From positions 1 to 10,272 of the forward strand of contig JAGSPQ010000035.1 of assembly GCA_018262385.1 (NCBI GenBank): a stretch of DNA of 10,272 nucleotides, given 5' to 3'. Under the pieces are notes generated by a model, which saw only the letters and a program-made list of their open reading frames with translations, was not told the DNA's origin and made no database searches. Shown piece by piece: positions 6,005-10,272 of this stretch. The number at the start of each line of letters is the position of its first letter. The stretch's first letter is position 1. The stretch comes from Myxococcaceae bacterium (lineage in GTDB: Bacteria > Myxococcota > Myxococcia > Myxococcales > Myxococcaceae). The position numbers and the translations under genes were made by a program.

Positions 6005-7678
6005 CTTGCGTACCAGGGGCCGGTACTTGATCCGCTTGGGCATCAACGCGTCGGCTCCCAGCCGCTTCTTCTTGTCCTCCTCGTAGTCCTGGAAGTTCCC
6101 TTCGAACCAGAACACCTTGCTGTCGCCCTCGAAGGCGAGGATGTGGGTCGCGACCCGGTCGAGGAACCAGCGGTCGTGGCTGATGATCACCGCGCAGCCG
6201 GCGAACCCGTCGAGCCCTTCTTCGAGGCTGCGCAGCGTCTCGACGTCGAGGTCGTTGGTCGGCTCGTCGAGCAGCAGCAGGTTGCCGTTCGCCTTCAGCA
6301 GCTTCGCCAGGTGGACCCGGTTCCGCTCGCCGCCCGACAGATCCTTCACCCGCTTCTGCTGGTCTCCGCCCTTGAACGAGAAGCCGGCGAGGTAGGCGCG
6401 CGACTGGACGATCCGCCCGCCGAGGTCGAGCTGATCCAGCCCGCCCGAGACCTCGGTGAACACCGAGTTGTCCCCGTTGAGCGAATCGCGCGACTGGTCG
6501 ACGTAGGCGATCTTCACCGTGTCGCCAATCTTCAGCTCGCCCGAGTCGGGCTTCTCCTGCCCGAGCAGCATCTTGAACAGCGTCGTCTTGCCCGCGCCGT
6601 TGGGGCCGATCACCCCCACGATCCCGTTGGGCGGCAGCTTGAACGACAGGTCGTCGATCAGCAGCCGGTCGCCGAAGCTCTTGCGCAGGTTCTTCACCTC
6701 GATCACCAGCCCGCCCAGCTTCGGCCCCGGCGGGATGTAGATCTCGCCCGTCGACTCGCGCTTGGCGTCGCGCGCCTGCTCGGCCAGCATCTCCTCGTAG
6801 CGCGACAGCCGCGCCTTGCCCTTCGCCTGGCGCGCCTTCTGCGACGAGTGGACCCACTCCAGCTCGCGCGAGAGGAACTTCTGCCGGGCCGACTCGGTCT
6901 TCTCTTCCTGCTGCAGCCGCTTCTTCTTCTGATCCAGCCAGCTCGAGTAGTTGCCCTTCCAGGGGACGCCTTCGCCCTTGTCGAGCTCGAGGATCCACCC
7001 GGCGACGTTGTCGAGGAAGTAGCGGTCGTGGGTGATCGACACCACCGTGCCCGGGTACTCCTTCAGGTGCTGCTCGAGCCACGCCACCGACTCGGCGTCG
7101 AGGTGGTTGGTCGGCTCGTCCAGCAGCAGCAGGTCGGGCTTCTCGAGCAGGATCCGGCACAGCGCCACCCGCCGCTTCTCGCCGCCCGACAGGGTGCTGA
7201 CCTTCGCGTCGCTGGGAGGACACCGCAGGGCGTCCATCGCGATCTCCAGCTTCCGTTCGATCTCCCAGCCGCTGACCGCGTCGATCTTGTCCTGCAGCCG
7301 GGCCTGCTCGGCCAGCAGCTTGTCGAAGTCCGCGTCGGGCAGCCCCATCGCGTCCGACACCTCGTTGAACCGCTTCAGCAGGTCGGTGATCGGCTTCACC
7401 CCCAGCTCGACGTTGCCCTTCACGTCCAGCGTCTCGTCCAGCTGCGGCTCCTGCTGCAGAAAGCCGACCCGCACCTTCGGATCGGGCTTGGCGGTGCCCA
7501 TGAACTCGTGGTCCAGGCCCGCCATGATCCGCAGCAGGGTCGACTTGCCGGCGCCGTTCGGCCCGATGACGCCGATCTTCGCGCCGGGGAAGAACGACAG
7601 CCAGATGCCCTTGAGGATCTCTTTTCCGCCCTTCACCTTGCGGAGGTCCTGCATGGTGAAGATGAAGTTGTCGGCCAT
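6002..7678 (-). CDS. ettA: Energy-dependent translational throttle protein EttA (ABC-F ATPase)
   Basis: A soluble 558-residue ABC-F protein, the usual EttA length. By homology it binds the ribosomal E site and gates entry into the elongation cycle according to the ADP/ATP ratio. Two ABC domains are complete. The first has Walker A GPNGAGKS (39-46), signature LSGGE (163-167), Walker B LLLLDEPTNHLD (183-194, catalytic E188) and switch H217. The second has GPNGAGKT (358-365), LSGGE (447-451), LLLLDEPTNDLD (467-478, E472) and H501. The P-site tRNA-interacting linker lies at about 245-310 with the EttA-typical QAKGKARLSRYEE segment. The C-terminal GADALMPKRIKYRPL closely follows E. coli EttA. The start at 7678 gives the family N-terminus MADNFIFTM; an in-frame TTG at 7714 would add 12 unrelated residues. 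No Shine-Dalgarno precedes the ATG. It is the first gene of the three-gene minus cluster and overlaps the cyclase start by one base. Confidence 0.96.
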   Translation of the reverse strand: MADNFIFTMQDLRKVKGGKEILKGIWLSFFPGAKIGVIGPNGAGKSTLLRIMAGLDHEFMGTAKPDPKVRVGFLQQEPQLDETLDVKGNVELGVKPITDLLKRFNEVSDAMGLPDADFDKLLAEQARLQDKIDAVSGWEIERKLEIAMDALRCPPSDAKVSTLSGGEKRRVALCRILLEKPDLLLLDEPTNHLDAESVAWLEQHLKEYPGTVVSITHDRYFLDNVAGWILELDKGEGVPWKGNYSSWLDQKKKRLQQEEKTESARQKFLSRELEWVHSSQKARQAKGKARLSRYEEMLAEQARDAKRESTGEIYIPPGPKLGGLVIEVKNLRKSFGDRLLIDDLSFKLPPNGIVGVIGPNGAGKTTLFKMLLGQEKPDSGELKIGDTVKIAYVDQSRDSLNGDNSVFTEVSGGLDQLDLGGRIVQSRAYLAGFSFKGGDQQKRVKDLSGGERNRVHLAKLLKANGNLLLLDEPTNDLDVETLRSLEEGLDGFAGCAVIISHDRWFLDRVATHILAFEGDSKVFWFEGNFQDYEEDKKKRLGADALMPKRIKYRPLVRK

Positions 7679-7680
7679 GT

Positions 7681-7698
7681 CGCGGCTGATAAGCCGCG
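7681..7698. repeat. Perfect 7-bp dyad two bases upstream of the ettA start
   Basis: CGCGGCT (7681-7687), spacer GATA, AGCCGCG (7692-7698). On the minus strand it ends two bases before the ettA ATG, exactly where a Shine-Dalgarno would be. It covers the -10-like hexamer TATCAG (7691-7686). It could be an operator over the promoter or, if transcription starts further upstream, a translation-blocking hairpin. A weaker GGGGC-AGAT-GCCCC dyad lies at 7725-7738. Confidence 0.4.
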
Positions 7699-7714
7699 CC
7701 AAGCGGGGTGGCAA
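7686..7714 (-). promoter_or_regulatory. Candidate sigma70-like promoter of the ettA cluster
   Basis: On the minus strand TTGCCA (7714-7709; 5/6 to TTGACA) is followed after exactly 17 bp by TATCAG (7691-7686; 4/6 to TATAAT). Transcription would begin about seven bases later, at or next to the A of the ettA ATG (7678), giving a leaderless mRNA. This fits the lack of a Shine-Dalgarno. Confidence 0.35.
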
Positions 7715-7804
7715 CCTTCTCTGCGGGGCAGATGCCCCTCCGCCCGGCCGCGAACCTCCCCTGGCTTCAGGGGTTTACGGTGAAAACCGGCTGCCGGAAA
7801 CGGA

Positions 7805-7817
7805 AGTCGGGCCGACT
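7805..7817. promoter_or_regulatory. AGTCGG-G-CCGACT dyad in the divergent region, possible operator
   Basis: A perfect inverted repeat with 6-bp arms and a one-base centre, lying 17 bp before the lipoprotein ATG and immediately upstream of a TATACG -10-like hexamer (7822-7827). The position suits a repressor or activator site for the lipoprotein gene or for both divergent genes. A dyad this short can occur by chance in GC-rich DNA. Confidence 0.3.
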
Positions 7818-7826
7818 GCGGTATAC

Positions 7827-7844
7827 GGCTTCGGATGCGAAGCC
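7827..7844 (+). promoter_or_regulatory. Stem-loop presenting the lipoprotein start codon in its loop
   Basis: GGCTTCG (7827-7833), loop GATG, CGAAGCC (7838-7844) forms a perfect 7-bp stem. The start codon ATG (7835-7837) is the last three bases of the tetraloop. No Shine-Dalgarno precedes it. If the mRNA begins upstream of 7827 this hairpin could govern initiation; if it begins near 7834, as TATACG at 7822-7827 might suggest, the stem cannot form. Confidence 0.4.
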
Positions 7845-9823
7845 TCCTCCTCGGTTTGAGCCTCCTGCTGGTCGCCTGTGGTGATGGGTTCGTCGCCCGG
7901 GACACCCGGGTCACCTTCGAGCCCGACCCGGTCAACTTCTGGTCGCTGCCGCTGCCCTCGGACCTGCGCCGCCAGGCCGACGGCACCTTCAACCTCGAGC
8001 GCTACCCGGGCAAGCGCAGCGAGCTGATCAACATGTGGATCAAGTCCGCCGACACCCGGCTCGAGGGCTGGGGCGTCAGCACCGGGATCTTCTTCACCAC
8101 CAGCGGCGCGCTCGACCCCGCCACCTTCCCCTCGGCCGCCGGCTCGCTCGAGCCCTCGGCCGGCGTCTACCTGGTCGACGTCGAGCCCGCCTCGCCCGAC
8201 TACGGCAAGAGCCTGCCGGTGAACGTCAGCTTCACCGCCGCCGAAGGGCCGGGCTCGCCGGCGAACCTGCTCGAGGTGATTCCGGTCTACGGCTTCGTCC
8301 GCCGGCCGCTCACCACCTACGCGGTGGTGGTCACCGACGCGGTGAAGGACCTCGGGGGCAAGCCGCTGGGCCGCTCGCAGTCGTTTCACCTCGCGCTCGA
8401 GCAGCAGGCCGGCGCCGACGAGAAGGCGGCGGCCTCGTTCGAGCCGCTGCGCGCGTGGCTGGCGAAGAGCAAGCGCGACCGGGCCCGGGTGGTCGGCGCC
8501 ACCGTCTTCAAGACGATGGATCCGTCGGCGACGCTGGTGAAGCTGGCCAACTGGGTCGAGCAGCAGCCCGCGCCGGCGGTCGACGCCCCGTGGAAGCTGG
8601 AGGACAACTTCCAGAGCTACCAGTGGGTCTCGGGCCTCTACACCGTGCCCCAGGTGCAGGAAGGCGTCCGCCCGGGCGAGGGCCGGATCCAGTGGGAAGC
8701 GGACGGGCAGCCGAAGCGGGTCGGGGGCCAGCAGATGCGGCTGGCGCTGACGATTCCCAGGCAGCCGATGCCGCCCGGCGGCTTCCCGCTGATGATCTAC
8801 TTCCACGGCTCGGGCGGAGAGTGGCGCGAGGCGATCGACCGCGGCCCGCTGCCGCAGCTCAAAGAGTACCGCAACACCAACGCGCCGCTCGGCTCGGGCC
8901 CGGCCGAGTACCTCGCCCGCCGGGGGATCGCGGTGCTGGGGTTCGACTTCCCGCTCCACGGCGGCCGGAAGACTCCGCCCGACACCAGCGGGCTCGAGCT
9001 CTACAACCTGTTCGGCAACATCGACGTCACCATCGACAACATGCAGGTCGGCGCGATGGAGGTCGTCTACCTCACCCGCCTGATTCCGAAGCTCGAGGTG
9101 CCGGTCGCGCTGTCCGCCAACTTCAACCCCGGCGCCGCGACCGACGGGATGATCCGCTTCGATCCGGCGCGGCTGAGCGCGATGGGCCACTCGATGGGCA
9201 CCACCTTCGGGATCCCGATCGCCTCGGTCGATCCGCGGATCAAGGGCTACGTCTTCTCCGGAGCGGGCGGCAGCCTGATCGAGATCGCCAACAGCGCCCA
9301 CGAGCCGGTGAACCTGAAGCCGTTCATCGAGCTGCTGCTCGGGTTCGGGGAAGGGCAGGAGATTCGCCGAAGCCACCCGCTGCTCCACGTGTTCCAGAAC
9401 CTGTGGGACCTCTCCGACCCCGCGGCCAAGGGGCGCTACGTCGCCCAGGAGCCCCGCCCGGGGATGCAGCCCCGGCCCTTCTTCATGACCGCCGGAATCC
9501 GCGACGGCTACTTCCACCCCAACGCCGAGACCGCCACTGCCGTCTCGCTCGGCGCCACCGCGGCCGGCACCGACGTCGACCCCACCATTCCCGCCGCCCT
9601 CGCCCTCGCCGGCCGCACCACGGTCGGCTTCCCGCTGGCCAACAACCTCAACGGGGTCACCGCCGGCGTCGTCCAGTACGCTGCCCCCTTCGAGCTGGGC
9701 CACTACGTCGCCTTCGACGCGGCCGACACCCAGCAGCAGTACACCTGCTTCATCGCCGGGGTGGGCACGCCCGCCGGCCCGAAGATCTCCGCCCCGAGCG
9801 GGTCCGACACCCTGTGCCCCTGA
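7835..9823 (+). CDS. Lipoprotein with alpha/beta-hydrolase domain (lipase/esterase-like)
   Basis: A 662-residue protein with a short lipoprotein signal: MRSLLLGLSLLLVACGDG, lipobox LVAC, lipidated Cys15. It should sit on an envelope membrane facing the periplasm or the outside. Residues about 28-230 form a beta-rich, extracellular-type N-terminal region of unknown function. Residues about 300-630 contain the hydrolase: oxyanion-type FHGSGG (323-328), nucleophile elbow GHSMG (451-455, Ser453), likely acid D557 (AGIRDGYF) and likely His623 (LGHYVAF), a complete Ser-Asp-His triad. The substrate is unknown; ester or lipid hydrolysis is the general expectation, and loss of activity is not indicated. 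The start is secure because an in-frame TGA at 7781-7783 leaves no other usable start and the signal peptide begins right there. It diverges from ettA and converges with the next gene at 7 bp. The family name is not recognised beyond alpha/beta hydrolase. Confidence 0.85.
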   Translation: MRSLLLGLSLLLVACGDGFVARDTRVTFEPDPVNFWSLPLPSDLRRQADGTFNLERYPGKRSELINMWIKSADTRLEGWGVSTGIFFTTSGALDPATFPSAAGSLEPSAGVYLVDVEPASPDYGKSLPVNVSFTAAEGPGSPANLLEVIPVYGFVRRPLTTYAVVVTDAVKDLGGKPLGRSQSFHLALEQQAGADEKAAASFEPLRAWLAKSKRDRARVVGATVFKTMDPSATLVKLANWVEQQPAPAVDAPWKLEDNFQSYQWVSGLYTVPQVQEGVRPGEGRIQWEADGQPKRVGGQQMRLALTIPRQPMPPGGFPLMIYFHGSGGEWREAIDRGPLPQLKEYRNTNAPLGSGPAEYLARRGIAVLGFDFPLHGGRKTPPDTSGLELYNLFGNIDVTIDNMQVGAMEVVYLTRLIPKLEVPVALSANFNPGAATDGMIRFDPARLSAMGHSMGTTFGIPIASVDPRIKGYVFSGAGGSLIEIANSAHEPVNLKPFIELLLGFGEGQEIRRSHPLLHVFQNLWDLSDPAAKGRYVAQEPRPGMQPRPFFMTAGIRDGYFHPNAETATAVSLGATAAGTDVDPTIPAALALAGRTTVGFPLANNLNGVTAGVVQYAAPFELGHYVAFDAADTQQQYTCFIAGVGTPAGPKISAPSGSDTLCP

Positions 9824-9830
9824 CGTTGCG

Positions 9831-10272
9831 CTACGGCGTGACGAACTTCAGCAGGTTCGCCGAGTCGGCGTAGATCAGCCCCACCACCCCGCGAATCACC
9901 ACCAGCCGCGGCTGGCCGAGCACGGTGCCGAGCGTAATCGGCAGCCCGACGTTGGTGATCGCCCCTGAGCAGTTGTTGGCGGCGAGCACCCGCTTCTTGA
10001 TCTGGTACCCGCCGGCGACCACGTTGTAGCCGTAGAACGTCCCGTCGAGCGCCGGGTCGGCGACCACCTGATCGAAGTTGTTCGCCTCGTTGATCGGCGC
10101 CGCGCAGGGGTTGGTGCCGCCGCAGCCGGGCTGGTAGCGGAAGATGGTGGTCATCTCGGCCGCACCGTTGAGGTAGCCGTGAATCGAGCACAGGTTCGAG
10201 CTGGCCGAGTTGGGGCTGCCCACCCCGCCCCCGCCGAGCGGCGCCTGCAGCGTCGCCGCACAGCCGTTTGCG
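9831..10272 (-). CDS. C-terminal part of an uncharacterised, probably exported protein (start beyond right edge)
   Basis: The last 146 residues of a minus-strand frame that is open to the right edge and ends in TAG at 9831-9833. The frame stays open without a stop through 442 bp and has the GC-rich third positions of its neighbours. A GTG at 10223 is internal and is unlikely to be the true start, because a Gly-rich, Ala-rich coding-like stretch continues upstream of it. The visible part has a GGGG linker, five cysteines (two of them in GCGGTNPC), several Asn/Thr/Ser-rich turns and a short beta-prone tail (RLVVIRGVVGLIYAD). No transmembrane helix is seen. This is the look of a secreted or cell-surface protein with disulfides, but I do not recognise a domain. 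It converges with the lipoprotein gene, 7 bp between the stop codons. Confidence 0.6.
   Translation of the reverse strand, partial: ANGCAATLQAPLGGGGVGSPNSASSNLCSIHGYLNGAAEMTTIFRYQPGCGGTNPCAAPINEANNFDQVVADPALDGTFYGYNVVAGGYQIKKRVLAANNCSGAITNVGLPITLGTVLGQPRLVVIRGVVGLIYADSANLLKFVTP

Noticed and set aside
6003..7223. In-frame upstream extension of the cyclase to 829 residues
   Set aside because: The extra 407 residues are the out-of-frame shadow of ettA. The cyclase begins at the TAATG overlap.
7679..7714. TTG start at 7714 for ettA
   Set aside because: It would add 12 residues absent from EttA homologues, and the AGAAGG before it directly abuts the codon with no spacing.
6143..7783. 546-residue plus-strand frame antisense to ettA
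   Set aside because: EttA on the minus strand is unmistakable, and the antisense frame is low-complexity Leu/Arg/Val without motifs.
7775..9703. 642-residue minus-strand frame antisense to the lipoprotein gene
   Set aside because: The plus-strand frame has a signal peptide, lipobox and catalytic triad. The antisense frame is Gly/Arg/Val/Glu-rich shadow sequence.
9824..9840. Terminator between the convergent lipoprotein and right-edge genes
   Set aside because: No stem longer than four pairs could be drawn in or around the 7-bp gap.
1..10272. Defence, mobile-element, CRISPR, phage or biosynthetic-cluster content
   Set aside because: No transposase, integrase, direct-repeat array, toxin-antitoxin pair, nuclease or synthase motif was found on either strand. 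Base and codon usage look uniform.

Overview
The window is very GC-rich, densely packed DNA with strong G/C preference at third codon positions and long antisense shadow frames. Together with an EttA-type ABC-F factor, a large lipoprotein hydrolase and mostly Shine-Dalgarno-less starts, this suggests a free-living, high-GC Gram-negative soil-type bacterium. My best guess is Myxococcota (delta-proteobacterial lineage). That is inference from style, not from a marker gene.

Layout, left to right. (1) The minus strand from the left edge holds most of an IDH3-like isocitrate dehydrogenase, cut off at its C-terminus. (2) Divergent from it, 41 bp away, is a TPR protein with a C-terminal DUF1444/YtpQ-like region. 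It is followed by a 180-bp gap with two strong hairpins and then a 70-residue single-pass membrane protein. (3) A compact minus-strand cluster (7678 down to 2465) reads ettA, then a six-TM class IIIb-type adenylate cyclase, then a fused flavin monooxygenase/Old Yellow Enzyme protein of the 2-aminobenzoyl-CoA monooxygenase/reductase (salicylyl-CoA 5-hydroxylase) type. The ettA stop and the cyclase start share one base (TAATG), and the third gene follows after 22 bp with a clear AAGGAG. (4) A 156-bp divergent region with several dyads separates ettA from a plus-strand lipoprotein alpha/beta hydrolase of 662 residues. (5) Seven bp further on, a convergent, probably exported Cys-containing protein runs off the right edge.

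How the genes may fit together. The isocitrate dehydrogenase is housekeeping TCA metabolism. The three-gene minus cluster joins an ADP/ATP-sensing translation factor, a cAMP-producing enzyme of a class often stimulated by bicarbonate, and an aromatic acyl-CoA dearomatising enzyme. Co-transcription is well supported by geometry; a functional link is only a hypothesis. No mobile element, CRISPR array, tRNA or rRNA was seen, and no stretch over 300 bp lacks a gene. I found no complete, clearly new multi-gene system. The most interesting items are the translationally coupled ettA-cyclase pair, the TPR-DUF1444 fusion and the start- and stop-codon hairpins.
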